Both the position numbers and the translations under genes were made by a program. The notes below the pieces were generated by a model, which searched no databases, was not told the origin of the DNA, and saw only the letters and a program-made list of their open reading frames with translations. A stretch of 64,000 nt of DNA, taken from contig NZ_LT629794.1 of NCBI RefSeq assembly GCF_900106075.1, positions 2,625,501 to 2,689,500 of the forward strand. The letters are read 5' to 3'. The DNA is from Polaribacter sp. Hel1_33_78. GTDB lineage: Bacteria > Bacteroidota > Bacteroidia > Flavobacteriales > Flavobacteriaceae. Positions 17,945-28,834 of this stretch are shown in pieces (position 1 is the first letter of the stretch; every line of letters begins with the position of its first letter).

Positions 17945-18550
17945 TTACTTAGAATATAATTCAACGATTAATTGCTCTTTGATATTTTCTGGAATCTGTA
18001 ATCTTTCTGGCACTTTTACAAAAGTCCCAGTTTTAGTATCTGTATTCCAAGTTAACCATTCAAATACATTGCTGTTAGACGCTAATGCATTCTCGATAGC
18101 TACTAAAGATTTAGATTTTTCTCTCACAGCAACAACATCACCTTCATTTAAACTATATGATGGAATATTAACAATTTCACCATTCACAGTAATGTGTCTA
18201 TGAGATACTAATTGGCGTGCTCCACTTCTTGAGTTAGAAACACCCATTCTGTAAACAACGTTATCTAAACGAGATTCACATAATTGCAATAAGATTTCAC
18301 CTGTAATACCTGAAGCAGATTGTGCTTTTTTAAACAAGTTACTGAATTGACGCTCTAATATACCATAGGTATACTTTGCTTTTTGCTTCTCCATTAATTG
18401 AGTAGCATATTCAGATTTTTTTCCTCTTCTTCTAGCATTACCATGCTGTCCTGGAGGGAAATTCCTTTTCTCGAAGTTTTTGTCTTCTCCAAAGATTGCC
18501 TCGCCAAATTTACGAGCAATTTTAGTTTTTGGTCCTGTATATCTTGCCAT
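17945..18550 (-). CDS. rpsD: 30S ribosomal protein S4
   Basis: Primary 16S rRNA-binding protein and, in other bacteria, the translational repressor of the alpha operon. The 201 residues have the N-terminal [16 protein letters not shown], the basic NFPPGQHG region and the S4 RNA-binding domain ([33 protein letters not shown], positions about 94-126). It lacks the N-terminal zinc-binding cysteine cluster found in some S4 proteins. It sits between rpsK and rpoA. Confidence 0.98.
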   Translation of the reverse strand: MARYTGPKTKIARKFGEAIFGEDKNFEKRNFPPGQHGNARRRGKKSEYATQLMEKQKAKYTYGILERQFSNLFKKAQSASGITGEILLQLCESRLDNVVYRMGVSNSRSGARQLVSHRHITVNGEIVNIPSYSLNEGDVVAVREKSKSLVAIENALASNSNVFEWLTWNTDTKTGTFVKVPERLQIPENIKEQLIVELYSK

Positions 18551-18630
18551 TTCTTTTTTGTTATAGATAGGGATTATGAATTAAGGCTAATCCTTCGATA
18601 ATCTAATTCCTATCAAGTTAAAATATTTAA

Positions 18631-19014
18631 TTATACTCTTCTTCTTTTCGGTGGACGACATCCATTGTGAGGCATTGGTGTAACATCAATAATTTCTGTT
18701 ACTTCAATACCTGTATTGTGGATAGACCTAATTGCAGATTCTCTACCATTACCCGGTCCTTTTACGTAAACTTTTACCTTACGTAAACCTGCTTCTTTCG
18801 CAACGTTTGCACAATCTTCTGCTGCCAACTGAGCCGCATATGGAGTATTCTTTTTAGAACCTCTAAAACCCATTTTCCCTGCAGATGACCAAGAGATCAC
18901 ATCGCCTTTTTTATTTGTTAAAGAAATAATGATATTATTAAAAGATGCCGTTACATGTGCCTCTCCAATAGCATCAATAATTACTTTACGTTTTTTTGAA
19001 CTTGCTTTTGCCAT
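18631..19014 (-). CDS. rpsK: 30S ribosomal protein S11
   Basis: S11 forms the platform of the small subunit near the mRNA exit. The 127 residues carry the family motifs [43 protein letters not shown] and the terminal [15 protein letters not shown]. Gene order rpsM-rpsK-rpsD-rpoA is canonical; the gap to rpsM is 77 nt. Confidence 0.98.
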   Translation of the reverse strand: MAKASSKKRKVIIDAIGEAHVTASFNNIIISLTNKKGDVISWSSAGKMGFRGSKKNTPYAAQLAAEDCANVAKEAGLRKVKVYVKGPGNGRESAIRSIHNTGIEVTEIIDVTPMPHNGCRPPKRRRV

Positions 19015-19091
19015 AATTTTTCAGTTTTAGTAATTTAGTTTTCCATTGTATAGCTCAAAGCCATAATTAGATCTTGATTACTTTATCTAAC

Positions 19092-19457
19092 TTATTTTTT
19101 CTTGTTAGCTACAGTTTTTCTCTTACCTTTTCTTGTACGAGAGTTATTCTTAGTTCTTTGTCCTCTTAATGGAAGACCAAGTCTGTGACGAATTCCTCTT
19201 TGACAACCGATATCCATCAATCGCTTGATGTTTAACTGTACCTCAGAACGTAATTCTCCCTCTATTGTGAAAGATCCTACTTGTTCTCTAATTGCTGCGA
19301 TTTGATCATCAGTCCAATCTTGAACCTTAACGCTCTCATCTACTTTTGCTTCTGCTAAAACTTGTTCAGCTCTGCTGCTTCCTATACCAAAGATGTAAGT
19401 TAAAGCGATAACTCCTCTTTTATTCTTTGGAATATCAATACCTGCTATTCTTGCCAT
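19092..19457 (-). CDS. rpsM: 30S ribosomal protein S13
   Basis: S13 contacts the P-site tRNA and the 5S-L5 bridge. The 121 residues start [20 protein letters not shown] and end with the RG-rich [21 protein letters not shown] and a lysine-rich tail. Its ATG overlaps the TAA of rpmJ by one base (TAATG), so the two are translationally coupled. Confidence 0.98.
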   Translation of the reverse strand: MARIAGIDIPKNKRGVIALTYIFGIGSSRAEQVLAEAKVDESVKVQDWTDDQIAAIREQVGSFTIEGELRSEVQLNIKRLMDIGCQRGIRHRLGLPLRGQRTKNNSRTRKGKRKTVANKKK

Positions 19458-19573
19458 TACCCTTGTCTTTGTTTAAATCTAGGATTTTGTTTATTAATTA
19501 CGTATAATCTACCTTTTCTGCGCACTATTTTGCAGTCGGCACTTCTCTTTTTAACTGATGCTCTAACTTTCAT
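19457..19573 (-). CDS. rpmJ: 50S ribosomal protein L36, zinc-free variant
   Basis: A 38-residue ORF, ATG at 19573, starting [19 protein letters not shown] and ending NPRFKQRQG, unmistakably L36. The usual zinc ligands are mostly lost: position 11 is Ser, 27 is Asn and 33 is Phe, with only Cys14 kept, so this is a C-minus form that should not bind zinc. It overlaps rpsM by one base and follows infA by 16 nt. It stabilises domain contacts of 23S rRNA. Confidence 0.95.
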   Translation of the reverse strand: MKVRASVKKRSADCKIVRRKGRLYVINKQNPRFKQRQG

Positions 19574-19589
19574 CTGTTTTGTTTTGTTT

Positions 19590-19805
19590 TTAGTATCTGT
19601 AAGTAATTCTTGCTTTTGATAAATCGTATGGACTCATTTCTAATTTCACCTTATCTCCAGGCAATAATTTGATATAATGCATACGCATTTTACCAGAAAT
19701 GTGAGCCGTAACAATATGTCCATTTTCTAATTCTACACGAAACATGGCATTTGATAATGCTTCTGTAATTGTTCCATCTTGTTGAATTGCTGATTGTTTA
19801 GCCAT
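19590..19805 (-). CDS. infA: Translation initiation factor IF-1
   Basis: Binds the ribosomal A site during initiation. The 71 residues form a single S1/OB-fold domain: [25 protein letters not shown], then [33 protein letters not shown]. Its ATG is one base after the secY stop. The secY-infA-rpmJ order is typical of Bacteroidota. Confidence 0.97.
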   Translation of the reverse strand: MAKQSAIQQDGTITEALSNAMFRVELENGHIVTAHISGKMRMHYIKLLPGDKVKLEMSPYDLSKARITYRY

Positions 19806-19806
19806 A

Positions 19807-21132
19807 TTATTTATTCGATTTTCTGTTGCTGTTTCCCGCCTTCATTAATCCGTCATAATGACGATTTAACAAATACGAATTAATCTGTTGCATTGTATCT
19901 ATGGCAACACCCACCATAATAATTAATGATGTTCCTCCATAAAACATAGCCCAACTTTGTTGAACTCCAAACTGAACTACAATTGCTGGTAGAATAGATA
20001 ATGCTGCTAGAAATAATGAACCTGGAAAGGTAATTCTAGACAAAACAGAATCTAATCTATCTGCTGTATCTTTTCCTGGTCTAATTCCTGGAATAAAACC
20101 ACCACTCCTTTTTAAATCTTCTGCCATTTTATTCGTAGGAATAGTAATGGCTGTGTAGAAATAACTAAAAATAATAATTAAAAATGCAAATATAGCATTA
20201 TATCCAAAACCATTAATATCCTGCAAACTTGCCATAAACGGAAATTTTTGAGCTAAAGCAACAGGTGCAAACATAATCGCTTGTGCAAAAATAATTGGCA
20301 TTACACCAGCTGCATTCAATTTTAATGGTATATAATCTCTAGACCCTGCAACATTTTGTATGTTTCCTGCAACAGTTCTTCTGGCATATTGTACTGCGAT
20401 TTTTCTTACGGCAGTTACTAATAGCACAGTTAATAAAATTACTACAAACCAAACAATAATTTCAATTAAAACCATCATAATACCTCCCGCTCCTGCATTT
20501 GTTGTTTTTGCAACAAATTCTTGCAGAAATGCTGCTGGAAAGTTAGCTATAATACCAACAGTAATTAATAATGAAATACCATTACCAACACCTTTGTCTG
20601 TAATACGCTCTCCTAACCACATTGCAAATATTGTTCCTGCCGTAAGAATTATGATCGATGAAATCCAAAAAGTTGGACCACTCACTAAAAAAGCTTCAGG
20701 ACCTAAGCCAAACTGAGTTTTAATAGCAGTAATATACGTAGGCGCTTGCACTAACGTAATACCTATGGTTAACCATCTCGTAATTTGTGTAATTTTTTTA
20801 CGTCCACTTTCTCCATCTTTCTGTAGTTTCTGTAAATACGGAACCGCAATTCCCATTAACTGAACTACAATAGAAGCAGAAATATATGGCATTATACCGA
20901 GTGCCATTACTGACGCCCTAGCAAATGCTCCACCTGTAAATGCATTCAATAAACCTAAAAGACCCCCAGAAGTACTTTCTTTCAATGCCGTTAATTGTAA
21001 TGGATCTATTCCCGGTAAAGGAACAGCAGCCATAAAACGATACACAGCAATTAAACCGATCGTAAGAAGAATCTTGTTTTTCAACTCTTCAATGCTAAAA
21101 ATGTCTTTTAATCTATTAATAAAATTCATCAT
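19807..21132 (-). CDS. secY: Preprotein translocase subunit SecY
   Basis: Channel subunit of the Sec translocon in the inner membrane. The 441 residues show about ten membrane segments and SecY motifs: [23 protein letters not shown] near 66-88, [24 protein letters not shown], and the cytoplasmic loop [12 protein letters not shown]. It exports the many signal-peptide proteins in this window. It starts 10 nt after rplO. Confidence 0.98.
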   Translation of the reverse strand: MMNFINRLKDIFSIEELKNKILLTIGLIAVYRFMAAVPLPGIDPLQLTALKESTSGGLLGLLNAFTGGAFARASVMALGIMPYISASIVVQLMGIAVPYLQKLQKDGESGRKKITQITRWLTIGITLVQAPTYITAIKTQFGLGPEAFLVSGPTFWISSIIILTAGTIFAMWLGERITDKGVGNGISLLITVGIIANFPAAFLQEFVAKTTNAGAGGIMMVLIEIIVWFVVILLTVLLVTAVRKIAVQYARRTVAGNIQNVAGSRDYIPLKLNAAGVMPIIFAQAIMFAPVALAQKFPFMASLQDINGFGYNAIFAFLIIIFSYFYTAITIPTNKMAEDLKRSGGFIPGIRPGKDTADRLDSVLSRITFPGSLFLAALSILPAIVVQFGVQQSWAMFYGGTSLIIMVGVAIDTMQQINSYLLNRHYDGLMKAGNSNRKSNK

Positions 21133-21142
21133 TTACGGGTTG

Positions 21143-21592
21143 TTATAAAGTAACAGCTTCACCTCCAGCAGCTTCAATAGCCGCTTTTGCTGTTGCTGTA
21201 AATTTATGTACAGTTATATTCAATTTAGCTTTTAATTCTCCACCACCTAATATTTTTACTAAGTCGTTTTTACCTGCCAATCTATTAGCAATTAAAATAT
21301 CTAAATTAACTGTATCTGTTATTTTTCCACTATCAACTAAAGCTTGTAATTTATCTAAATTGATACCTTGATGCTCAATACGGTTTATATTTGTGAAACC
21401 AAATTTTGGCACACGTCTTTGCAGTGGCATTTGACCTCCTTCAAAACCGATTTTTCTAGAATAACCTGAACGAGATTTTTGACCATTGTGACCTTTTGTA
21501 GCGGTACCACCTTTTCCAGATCCTTCACCTCTTGCAATTCTTTTTCCTTTTTTAATGGAACCCTCTGCTGGTGTTAAATTATGTAAACTCAT
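21143..21592 (-). CDS. rplO: 50S ribosomal protein L15
   Basis: The 149 residues begin with LHNLTPAEGSIKKGKRIARGEGSG and include the glycine-rich GGTATKGHNGQKSRSG arm that threads into 23S rRNA, then FEGGQMPLQRRVPKFGF. Full length for the family. It sits between rpmD and secY as usual. Confidence 0.98.
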   Translation of the reverse strand: MSLHNLTPAEGSIKKGKRIARGEGSGKGGTATKGHNGQKSRSGYSRKIGFEGGQMPLQRRVPKFGFTNINRIEHQGINLDKLQALVDSGKITDTVNLDILIANRLAGKNDLVKILGGGELKAKLNITVHKFTATAKAAIEAAGGEAVTL

Positions 21593-21606
21593 TTTTTATA
21601 AATATC

Positions 21607-21789
21607 TTATTTAATTTCTTCGAAAGAAACTAAGTGTTTAACTGTATTTACCATACCAACTATAGAAGGAGTTGCCTCATGCTCTACAGTTTGATTCATT
21701 TTACGTAAACCTAATGCTTCTAAAGTTCTTTTTTGACTCTGAAGACGCCCGATTTGACTTTTTACTTGTGTAACTTTAATTCTTGCCAT
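21607..21789 (-). CDS. rpmD: 50S ribosomal protein L30
   Basis: A 60-residue protein with the L30 pattern ARIKVTQVKSQIGRLQSQKRTLEALGLRKMNQ. Position between rpsE and rplO confirms it. Confidence 0.97.
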   Translation of the reverse strand: MARIKVTQVKSQIGRLQSQKRTLEALGLRKMNQTVEHEATPSIVGMVNTVKHLVSFEEIK

Positions 21790-21800
21790 CGTTCCTAGAT

Positions 21801-22322
21801 TTAACCGTTAAATACTTTCTCTAAAGAAATTCCTCTTTGTTCAGCAATAGACGCTGCACTGCGTAACTGTAATAAAGCATTAAAAGTTGCTTTCACTACG
21901 TTATGAGGATTTGAAGATCCTTGAGATTTTGATAACACATCATGAATACCTACTGATTCTAATACGTGTCTTACAGCACCCCCAGCGATAACCCCTGTAC
22001 CGTGAGATGCAGGCTTTAAAAACACCTTTGCACCTCCAAATTTACCTTTTTGTTCATGAGGTAAAGTTGCTCCTAAAATAGGAATTCTTACTAAATTCTT
22101 TTTTGCATCTTCAATTGCCTTTGCAATTGCAGATGCAACATCCTTAGATTTACCTAGTCCATGACCAACAACACCATTACCATCTCCAACAACAACAATT
22201 GCTGAAAATCCAAATGCTCTACCACCTTTAGTTACTTTCGTAACACGTTGTACACCTACTAATCTATCTACAAGTTCTAATCCACTTGGTTTTACTCTTT
22301 CTACGTTTTTATAACCTTGCAT
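21801..22322 (-). CDS. rpsE: 30S ribosomal protein S5
   Basis: S5 helps maintain decoding accuracy and helicase activity at the mRNA entry. The 173 residues have the double-stranded-RNA-binding-like domain [20 protein letters not shown] and the second domain with [17 protein letters not shown] and [15 protein letters not shown]. The loop around [13 protein letters not shown] is intact. Confidence 0.98.
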   Translation of the reverse strand: MQGYKNVERVKPSGLELVDRLVGVQRVTKVTKGGRAFGFSAIVVVGDGNGVVGHGLGKSKDVASAIAKAIEDAKKNLVRIPILGATLPHEQKGKFGGAKVFLKPASHGTGVIAGGAVRHVLESVGIHDVLSKSQGSSNPHNVVKATFNALLQLRSAASIAEQRGISLEKVFNG

Positions 22323-22328
22323 AATTTC

Positions 22329-22679
22329 TTAAAATTTTAAACCAGATTCTCTTGCAGCTTCAGCTAATAACTTAACTCTACCGTGATATAAATAACCATT
22401 TCTATCGAAAGCAATAGTTTCTATTCCAGCTTTAGAAGCTTTTTCCGCGATTGATTTCCCAACTGCAGTTGCTGCTTCTACCTTCGTAGTTGCTTTTATT
22501 TCTTTATCTCTAGATGAAACAGAAGCTAATGTTACTCCGTTTACATCGTCCACTAATTGAGCGTAAATCTCTTTGTTACTTCTATAAACCGATAACCTTG
22601 GTTTAGTAGCAGTACCAGATATAATTTTTCTGATTCTACGCTTAATTCTAGTTCTTCTTTGTAGCTTTGATAATGCCAT
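22329..22679 (-). CDS. rplR: 50S ribosomal protein L18
   Basis: Binds 5S rRNA with L5 and L25. The 116 residues have [35 protein letters not shown] and the terminal [21 protein letters not shown]. Standard length and position. Confidence 0.98.
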   Translation of the reverse strand: MALSKLQRRTRIKRRIRKIISGTATKPRLSVYRSNKEIYAQLVDDVNGVTLASVSSRDKEIKATTKVEAATAVGKSIAEKASKAGIETIAFDRNGYLYHGRVKLLAEAARESGLKF

Positions 22680-22690
22680 AATGCTATATA

Positions 22691-23236
22691 TTATGCAGAT
22701 TTACCTGCTTTTCTTCTTAATATTTCACCAACAAACTTAACACCTTTTCCTTTATATGGCTCTGGTGCTCTGAAAGAACGAATCTTAGCAGCAATTTGAC
22801 CAACTAACTGTTTGTCAAAAGAAGATAATTTAATGATTGGGTTTTTCCCTTTCTCTGATATTGTTTCAACCTTAACTTCTGGAGCTATTTCCAAAACAAT
22901 ATTATGAGAGAAACCTAAAGCTAAATCCAATTTCTGTCCTTGGTTCGATGCTCTATAACCTACACCTACCAATTCCAAATCTTTAGTCCAACCTTTACTT
23001 ACGCCTTCAATCATATTATTGATTAAAGCTCTCATTAAACCATGCTGTGCTTTATGGTCTTTACTTTCCGATGCTCTATCTAAAGTGATAATTCCATCTT
23101 CAATTGTTACTGTAATACCTTTAGAAATAGTTTGGGTCAATTCACCTAACTTCCCTTTTACAGTTATTACATTGTCTTTTATGTTTACATCTACACCTTG
23201 TGAAATGCTAACGGGATTTTTTCCTATTCTACTCAT
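22691..23236 (-). CDS. rplF: 50S ribosomal protein L6
   Basis: L6 lies at the factor-binding stalk base. The 181 residues start [11 protein letters not shown], with two alpha/beta repeats and the C-terminal signature [24 protein letters not shown]. Ten bases separate it from rpsH. Confidence 0.98.
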   Translation of the reverse strand: MSRIGKNPVSISQGVDVNIKDNVITVKGKLGELTQTISKGITVTIEDGIITLDRASESKDHKAQHGLMRALINNMIEGVSKGWTKDLELVGVGYRASNQGQKLDLALGFSHNIVLEIAPEVKVETISEKGKNPIIKLSSFDKQLVGQIAAKIRSFRAPEPYKGKGVKFVGEILRRKAGKSA

Positions 23237-23246
23237 TTCTTATAGA

Positions 23247-23645
23247 TTAATAAACATAACATAAAACTTCTCCTCCAACATTCTCTAGACGTGCTTTTTT
23301 ATTTGTCATTACACCTTTCGATGTAGAAACAATAGCAATTCCAAGACCATTTAATACTCTTGGCATCTCTGTAGAGCCAACATATTTACGTAAACCTGGT
23401 GTACTAATTCGTTGAATTTTTCTAATTACTGACTCTTTTGTTTCTCTATCATATTTCAAAGCTATCTTAATTGCTCCCTGAACCTTATCGTCATTGAACT
23501 GATAACTTAAAATATAACCTTGATCAAACAAAATTTTAGTCATTTCCTTCTTCAAGTTTGAAGCTGGAATTTCTACTACTCTGTGTCCTGCTGCGATAGC
23601 ATTTCTTACTCTAGTAAGAAAATCCGCGATTGGATCTGTATACAT
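23247..23645 (-). CDS. rpsH: 30S ribosomal protein S8
   Basis: Primary 16S rRNA-binding protein. The 132 residues start [27 protein letters not shown] and end with the S8 signature [20 protein letters not shown]...GGEVLCYVY. In E. coli S8 represses spc operon translation. Unusually it is separated from rpsN by 163 bp containing a terminator-like hairpin. Confidence 0.98.
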   Translation of the reverse strand: MYTDPIADFLTRVRNAIAAGHRVVEIPASNLKKEMTKILFDQGYILSYQFNDDKVQGAIKIALKYDRETKESVIRKIQRISTPGLRKYVGSTEMPRVLNGLGIAIVSTSKGVMTNKKARLENVGGEVLCYVY

Positions 23646-23748
23646 ATTTATTTAAATTGCGATTACGGTTTTCAAAATATCTCTATTTATGCTACAGATT
23701 TCTCTGTGATAATTGAACCTTTAATCAGTTAACATTCTTTTACTCAAA

Positions 23749-23784
23749 AAAAATAGAGCGTGCAAACATACACATTCTATTTTT
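23749..23784 (-). terminator. Terminator-like hairpin between rpsN and rpsH with a -7 element in its loop
   Basis: On the minus strand AAAAATAGA pairs with TCTATTTTT, then after a small internal loop GTG pairs with CAC, closing an eight-base loop TATGTTTG; eight T follow. The loop (23763-23770) is itself an exact TAnnTTTG -7 sequence. No -33 box is evident. It may attenuate read-through into the distal spc genes or start a secondary transcript; both are inferences. Confidence 0.6.
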
Positions 23785-23808
23785 ATTAATAAGCTTTATT
23801 TCTAATTT

Positions 23809-24078
23809 CTACCAACTTGCTTTTTTAACACCTGGTATTAATCCTTGATTTGCCATTTCCCGAAACGTAACACGAGATAAACCAAATTGTCTCATGTAAC
23901 CTTTTGGGCGTCCAGTTAATTTACATCTATTGTGCATTCTAACTGGTGAAGCGTTCTTTGGTAATTTTTGCAATGCTTCATAGTCTCCAGCTTCTTTTAA
24001 CGCTTTTCTCTTTTCTGCATACTTTGCAACTGTTTTCGCTCTCTTACGTTCGCGAGCTTTCATTGATTCTTTAGCCAT
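23809..24078 (-). CDS. rpsN: 30S ribosomal protein S14
   Basis: The 89-residue, zinc-independent long form of S14: [19 protein letters not shown] at the start and [19 protein letters not shown] in the middle, lacking the CxxC pairs of the short zinc form. Starts three bases after rplE. Confidence 0.97.
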   Translation of the reverse strand: MAKESMKARERKRAKTVAKYAEKRKALKEAGDYEALQKLPKNASPVRMHNRCKLTGRPKGYMRQFGLSRVTFREMANQGLIPGVKKASW

Positions 24079-24081
24079 TTC

Positions 24082-24633
24082 TTAATTTTTTTTGAATGGT
24101 AAACCTAATTCTCCTAATAATGACTTTGCCTCCTTATCAGTATCCGCCGATGTTACAAATGTAATATCCATACCGTTAATCTTCTTAACTTGGTCAATAT
24201 TAATTTCTGGGTAAATGATTTGTTCAGTAATTCCTAGATTGTAATTACCTCTACCATCAAAACCGTTCGCCTTTATACCGTTAAAGTCTCTTACACGTGG
24301 CAGAGAAGCCGTAACTAATCTATCTAGAAACTCATACATTTTATCTCCACGTAAAGTAACTTTTACCCCAATTGGCATACCTTTACGCAATTTAAATGCT
24401 GCAACATCTTTTTTAGACATCGTAGAAATTGCTTTTTGACCAGTAATTTTCGTTACTTCTTCTAAAGCGTAATCTATTAATTTCTTATCTGCAATCGCAG
24501 CTCCAACACCTTTAGAAATAACAATTTTTTCTAATTTAGGCACCTGCATTACATTCTTATAACTGAATTCTTCAGTTAGAGCATTAATAACTCTTTCCTT
24601 GTATTCTGATTTTAATCTTGGTACGTAACTCAT
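24082..24633 (-). CDS. rplE: 50S ribosomal protein L5
   Basis: L5 carries 5S rRNA and touches the P-site tRNA. The 183 residues have [45 protein letters not shown] and [17 protein letters not shown]. Normal length and place. Confidence 0.98.
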   Translation of the reverse strand: MSYVPRLKSEYKERVINALTEEFSYKNVMQVPKLEKIVISKGVGAAIADKKLIDYALEEVTKITGQKAISTMSKKDVAAFKLRKGMPIGVKVTLRGDKMYEFLDRLVTASLPRVRDFNGIKANGFDGRGNYNLGITEQIIYPEINIDQVKKINGMDITFVTSADTDKEAKSLLGELGLPFKKN

Positions 24634-24641
24634 GATTATTC

Positions 24642-24944
24642 TTATTTTTTAGTTTTTTTAGAGACTCTAGTCTTAGTATCTCCATCAACCTGATAACCTA
24701 CTCTTACCGCAACACCGTCTTCAACTAACATTAAGTTAGATATATGAAGTGAAGCTTCTTTTTTTACGATACCACCTTGAGGGCTTTGAGCACTTGGCTT
24801 AGTATGTTTAGATACTAAATTTACGCCTTCAACTAAAACTCTATCCTTGTCTTTGATGATTTGTATCACCTTACCTTCAGATCCTTTATGATCTCCTGCA
24901 ATTACTTTTACAGTATCTCCTGATTTAATTTTGAACTTCTTCAT
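24642..24944 (-). CDS. rplX: 50S ribosomal protein L24
   Basis: An assembly-initiating protein of the large subunit. The 100 residues contain the KOW motif ([21 protein letters not shown]) and [20 protein letters not shown]. Eight bases before rplE. Confidence 0.98.
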   Translation of the reverse strand: MKKFKIKSGDTVKVIAGDHKGSEGKVIQIIKDKDRVLVEGVNLVSKHTKPSAQSPQGGIVKKEASLHISNLMLVEDGVAVRVGYQVDGDTKTRVSKKTKK

Positions 24945-24956
24945 TTTATGAATGAT

Positions 24957-25325
24957 TTAAAGCACTTCAGGTGCTAATGATACTATTTTCATGAATTGTT
25001 TCTCACGAAGCTCACGCGCTACAGGACCAAATACACGTGTTCCTCTCATTTCCTCTGTAGGATTTAAAAGAACACAAGCATTGTCATCAAATCTAATATA
25101 TGATCCATCCTTACGTCTTACTTCTTTTTTCGTTCTCACAACAACTGCTCTAGATACTTGACCTTTTTTTACAGTTCCGTTAGGAGTTGCAGATTTAACC
25201 GATACAACAATTTTGTCTCCAATACTTGCGTAACGTTTTCTTGTACCTCCTAAAACTCTAATTACTAAAACTTCTTTAGCTCCAGTATTATCTGCTACTT
25301 TTAATCTTGATTCTGTCTGTAACAT
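24957..25325 (-). CDS. rplN: 50S ribosomal protein L14
   Basis: Interface protein of the large subunit. The 122 residues start [27 protein letters not shown] and end [17 protein letters not shown] with [11 protein letters not shown]. One base separates it from rpsQ. Confidence 0.98.
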   Translation of the reverse strand: MLQTESRLKVADNTGAKEVLVIRVLGGTRKRYASIGDKIVVSVKSATPNGTVKKGQVSRAVVVRTKKEVRRKDGSYIRFDDNACVLLNPTEEMRGTRVFGPVARELREKQFMKIVSLAPEVL

Positions 25326-25326
25326 A

Positions 25327-25584
25327 TTATTTAGCTCTTTCTAGGATTTCTACTAATCTCCAACGCTTAGATTTACTCATAGGTCTTGTTTCCATGATTC
25401 TAACAGTGTCTCCTTCGTTACAATCATTCTTTTCGTCGTGTGCAACGTACTTTTTCGTCTTTAATACGAACTTTCCGTACATTGGGTGTTTTACTCTTTT
25501 AGTTTCTGCAACAACAATAGACTTTTCCATTTTGTTACTAGACACAACACCAATTCTCTCTTTTCTAAGATTTCTTTTTTCCAT
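25327..25584 (-). CDS. rpsQ: 30S ribosomal protein S17
   Basis: Primary 16S-binding OB-fold protein. The 85 residues have [32 protein letters not shown] and [20 protein letters not shown]. Starts 20 nt after rpmC. Confidence 0.98.
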   Translation of the reverse strand: MEKRNLRKERIGVVSSNKMEKSIVVAETKRVKHPMYGKFVLKTKKYVAHDEKNDCNEGDTVRIMETRPMSKSKRWRLVEILERAK

Positions 25585-25604
25585 CTTTAAAACTGACTAT
25601 AGAA

Positions 25605-25796
25605 TTATTGTAATTCTCTTTTTGTTAATTCTGTTGCAATTCTTGCTACAGTTCTTCTTAAACCTCTCAACTGCAATGGATTTTCCAAAGGAGTTATTGC
25701 GTGAGCCATTTTAAGATCAGTATAATTCTTTTGCAACGCTCCAAGTTTCTCAGTAAGATCTACTATGGATAATTCTTTTATCTCTATTTGTTTCAT
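25605..25796 (-). CDS. rpmC: 50S ribosomal protein L29
   Basis: A 63-residue helical protein near the tunnel exit (IKELSIVDLTEKLGALQKNY...GLRRTVARIATELTKRE). It binds signal recognition particle and trigger factor with L23 in other bacteria. Canonical position after rplP. Confidence 0.97.
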   Translation of the reverse strand: MKQIEIKELSIVDLTEKLGALQKNYTDLKMAHAITPLENPLQLRGLRRTVARIATELTKRELQ

Positions 25797-25808
25797 TTTT
25801 GTTTAGAA

Positions 25809-26240
25809 TTATGCGTTAATATCAAAATCTCTTGCTACTACAAACTTCGTTCTTACTGGAAGTTTTTGAGCTGCTAAACGTAAGGCTTCCTTTGCCACCT
25901 CCATTGGTACACCACCAACTTCAAACAATATTCTACCTGGCTTAATAACTGCAACAAAATGATCTGGTGCTCCTTTACCCTTACCCATACGAACCTCTAA
26001 AGGTTTCTTTGTAATAGGCTTGTCTGGAAATATTTTAATCCATAACTGACCTTCTCTTTTCATGTGACGCGTTGCCGCGATACGAGCTGCTTCAATTTGA
26101 CGTGAAGTTAACAAGTTTTGGTCCATAGATTTGATCCCGAACATTCCGTTAGAAAGCTGATTCCCTCTACCCGAAATACCGGTCATATTTCCTTTCGCCT
26201 TCTGTACCTTACGGTATTTTACTCTTTTTGGCTGTAACAT
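25809..26240 (-). CDS. rplP: 50S ribosomal protein L16
   Basis: Organises the A-site tRNA region of the large subunit. The 143 residues have [17 protein letters not shown], the arginine-containing [24 protein letters not shown] and [16 protein letters not shown]. Follows rpsC by 22 nt. Confidence 0.98.
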   Translation of the reverse strand: MLQPKRVKYRKVQKAKGNMTGISGRGNQLSNGMFGIKSMDQNLLTSRQIEAARIAATRHMKREGQLWIKIFPDKPITKKPLEVRMGKGKGAPDHFVAVIKPGRILFEVGGVPMEVAKEALRLAAQKLPVRTKFVVARDFDINA

Positions 26241-26262
26241 TTTTAATTTCTAATTTTAAAAA

Positions 26263-26991
26263 TTATTTTCTTCTACGAGGTTGCGGTCTTTTTCCTCTAT
26301 CTCCACCACCTTTATTACCACCAGATTGCTTCTTAGACAAACCAACTAACGGCGACAACTCTCTTTTACCATATACCTCACCTTTCATTATCCATACCTT
26401 AATACCTAATCTTCCATAAGTTGTATGAGCTTCAACAAGTGAATAATCAATATCTGCTCTAAATGTAGAAAGCGGTATTCTACCTTCCTTAAAGTGCTCT
26501 GAACGTGCCATCTCAGCTCCATTTAAACGACCTGAAATTTGGATTTTAATTCCTTCAGCATTCATTCTCATTGTAGCTTGAATAGCCATTTTAATAGCTC
26601 TCTTATAAGAAATTCTATTTTCAATTTGACGAGCAACACTAGTTGCTACTAATCTTGAATCCAATTCTGGACGTTTGATTTCAAAAATATTGATTTGAAC
26701 TTCTTTACCTGTAATTTTTTTTAGCTCTTCTTTTAACTTGTCTACCTCTTGTCCCCCTTTCCCGATAATAATACCTGGTCTAGCTGTAGTGATAGTAACG
26801 GTTACAAGCTTTAAAGTACGTTCAATAATTACACGAGATACACTTGCTTTCGATAATCTAGCATGAATATACTCTCTTATCTTATAATCTTCAGCAATTT
26901 TATCTCCGTAGTCATTACCACCATACCAATTAGATTCCCAACCTCTGATGATTCCTAAACGATTTCCTATTGGATTTGTTTTTTGTCCCAT
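26263..26991 (-). CDS. rpsC: 30S ribosomal protein S3
   Basis: mRNA-entry protein. The 242 residues have [14 protein letters not shown], the KH-domain [14 protein letters not shown], and the C-terminal [30 protein letters not shown]. It ends in a Gly/Lys/Arg-rich tail common in Bacteroidota. Confidence 0.98.
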   Translation of the reverse strand: MGQKTNPIGNRLGIIRGWESNWYGGNDYGDKIAEDYKIREYIHARLSKASVSRVIIERTLKLVTVTITTARPGIIIGKGGQEVDKLKEELKKITGKEVQINIFEIKRPELDSRLVATSVARQIENRISYKRAIKMAIQATMRMNAEGIKIQISGRLNGAEMARSEHFKEGRIPLSTFRADIDYSLVEAHTTYGRLGIKVWIMKGEVYGKRELSPLVGLSKKQSGGNKGGGDRGKRPQPRRRK

Positions 26992-27002
26992 TTCTACTTA
27001 GA

Positions 27003-27407
27003 TTAATTACTTAAATTTTTACTTCCTAACTCTAAAGTTACGTGATTAGAACGCTTACGAATTCTATGAGCACGCCCCTGTGGAGCTGGTCTTAATCTTT
27101 TTAACATTCCTGCGCTGTCTACACAGATTGTTTTTACAAACAACCCCGCATCCTCAATTACTGCACCTTCATTTTTAGCTTGCCAGTTTGCAATCGCAGA
27201 CAGTAACAATTTTTCTAAATTTATAGATGCTTCTTTTGGACTGAACTTTAAGATTTGTAAAGCTTTTTCAACTTCTACTCCTCTTATTTGATCTGCTACT
27301 AAACGCATTTTTCTCGGTGACGTAGGACAGTTAGTAAGCTTAGCGAAAGCACGTTGCTTTCTGTCTGCTTTTAACTGATCTGCCATATTTTTTTTACGAA
27401 CTCCCAT
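27003..27407 (-). CDS. rplV: 50S ribosomal protein L22
   Basis: Lines the peptide exit tunnel; mutations in its loop alter macrolide susceptibility in other species. The 134 residues include [17 protein letters not shown] and [22 protein letters not shown]. Six bases separate it from rpsS. The first ATG gives a slightly extended N-terminus ([15 protein letters not shown]); the second Met at residue 8 is an alternative start. Confidence 0.97.
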   Translation of the reverse strand: MGVRKKNMADQLKADRKQRAFAKLTNCPTSPRKMRLVADQIRGVEVEKALQILKFSPKEASINLEKLLLSAIANWQAKNEGAVIEDAGLFVKTICVDSAGMLKRLRPAPQGRAHRIRKRSNHVTLELGSKNLSN

Positions 27408-27413
27408 TGCCTA

Positions 27414-27692
27414 CTATTTTTTACCTTTATTTTTTGCACCAGCGTGTCCTCTAAAAGAACGTGTTGGTGAAAATTCGCCTAATTTATGCCCTACCATGTT
27501 TTCCGTTACATAAACTGGTACAAACTGACGTCCATTATGAACTGCAATTGTCTGTCCTACAAAATCTGGAGTAATCATACTTGCCCTAGACCAAGTCTTA
27601 ATTACAGTTTTGCTACCAGCGTCTACATTGGCTAACACTTTTTTCTCTAACTTATAGTGAACGTAAGGTCCTTTTTTTAATGATCTTGCCAT
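27414..27692 (-). CDS. rpsS: 30S ribosomal protein S19
   Basis: The 92 residues [65 protein letters not shown] sequence match S19 fully. It sits between rplB and rplV. Confidence 0.98.
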   Translation of the reverse strand: MARSLKKGPYVHYKLEKKVLANVDAGSKTVIKTWSRASMITPDFVGQTIAVHNGRQFVPVYVTENMVGHKLGEFSPTRSFRGHAGAKNKGKK

Positions 27693-27698
27693 AACTTA

Positions 27699-28523
27699 TT
27701 ATTTCTTTCTACGTTCTATAATGTATTTATTACTAGCCTTAGTCTTAGATCTAGTTTTAAATCCTTTAGCAGGAATACCATTTCTAGATCTTGGATGACC
27801 TCCAGAAGCACGACCTTCACCACCACCCATTGGGTGATCGACAGGATTCATTCTTACCGCATTTACTCTTGGTCTTCTACCTAACCATCTTCTTCTACCT
27901 GCTTTACCAGATACTAATAACTGATGATCTGAATTAGATACAACTCCTATAGTAGCCAAACAAGTTAACAAGATTAATCTTGTTTCACCAGAAGGTAACT
28001 TTACAGTTGCATACTTACCATCTCTTGCCATTAATTGTGCAAAAGAACCCGCAGAACGAGCCATAACAGCTCCTTGACCTGGACGTAATTCTATACAAGA
28101 AATCGTAGTCCCTAAAGGAATTTCGCTTAATGGCATTGCATTACCAATCTCTGGTGCAACTCCACTACCTGCAATAATTATTTGACCTACATTTAAACCG
28201 TTTTGTGCAATTACATAACGTTTTTCTCCATCAGCATAACTTAGTAAGGCAATAAATGCCGTACGATTTGGATCGTACTCTATAGTTTTTACTGTAGCAG
28301 GAATACCATTCTTATCTCTTTTAAAATCGATAATACGATATCTTTGTTTATGACCACCTCCTATATTACGAGTTGTCATTCTACCTTGACTGTTTCGACC
28401 TCCAGATCGTTTTTTCGGAGCAAGTAAACTTTTCTCCGGCTTATCAGTTGTTATGGTGTCGAACCCATTTACAACTCTAAAACGCTGACCTGGTGTTATT
28501 GGTTTTAATTTTCTAACTGACAT
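27699..28523 (-). CDS. rplB: 50S ribosomal protein L2
   Basis: Essential for subunit joining and peptidyl-transferase centre structure. The 274 residues contain [37 protein letters not shown] and the conserved terminal [18 protein letters not shown] with the functionally important histidine. Full length. Confidence 0.98.
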   Translation of the reverse strand: MSVRKLKPITPGQRFRVVNGFDTITTDKPEKSLLAPKKRSGGRNSQGRMTTRNIGGGHKQRYRIIDFKRDKNGIPATVKTIEYDPNRTAFIALLSYADGEKRYVIAQNGLNVGQIIIAGSGVAPEIGNAMPLSEIPLGTTISCIELRPGQGAVMARSAGSFAQLMARDGKYATVKLPSGETRLILLTCLATIGVVSNSDHQLLVSGKAGRRRWLGRRPRVNAVRMNPVDHPMGGGEGRASGGHPRSRNGIPAKGFKTRSKTKASNKYIIERRKK

Positions 28524-28534
28524 TCTGTCTTTTC

Positions 28535-28825
28535 TTAAAGATTGTTATAAAAATCAATGCTTTCTCCTTCTGCTACCTGAACGATAGCCTTCTTATACCC
28601 ACTCTTTATACCAGTTACTAAACCTTTTTTAGTAAACTTGGTATTTCTTTGAATTGGATAATTTAAAGTCTTAACGTTTAAAATAGAAACTCCATATGCT
28701 GCTTCAACAGCACCTTTGATTTCTAATTTATTAGCTTTTTTATCTACAACGAACGTGTAACGATTAAATAATTCACTATCGCTTGTTGCTTTTTCCGTAA
28801 TAATAGGTTTTATTAAAATACTCAT
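28535..28825 (-). CDS. rplW: 50S ribosomal protein L23
   Basis: Tunnel-exit docking protein. The 96 residues have [45 protein letters not shown]. Ten bases before rplB, ten after rplD. Confidence 0.97.
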   Translation of the reverse strand: MSILIKPIITEKATSDSELFNRYTFVVDKKANKLEIKGAVEAAYGVSILNVKTLNYPIQRNTKFTKKGLVTGIKSGYKKAIVQVAEGESIDFYNNL

Positions 28826-28834
28826 TTCGAATCC

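Noticed and set aside
20360..20716. Plus-strand ORF of 118 codons
   Set aside because: Antisense to secY; no family features.
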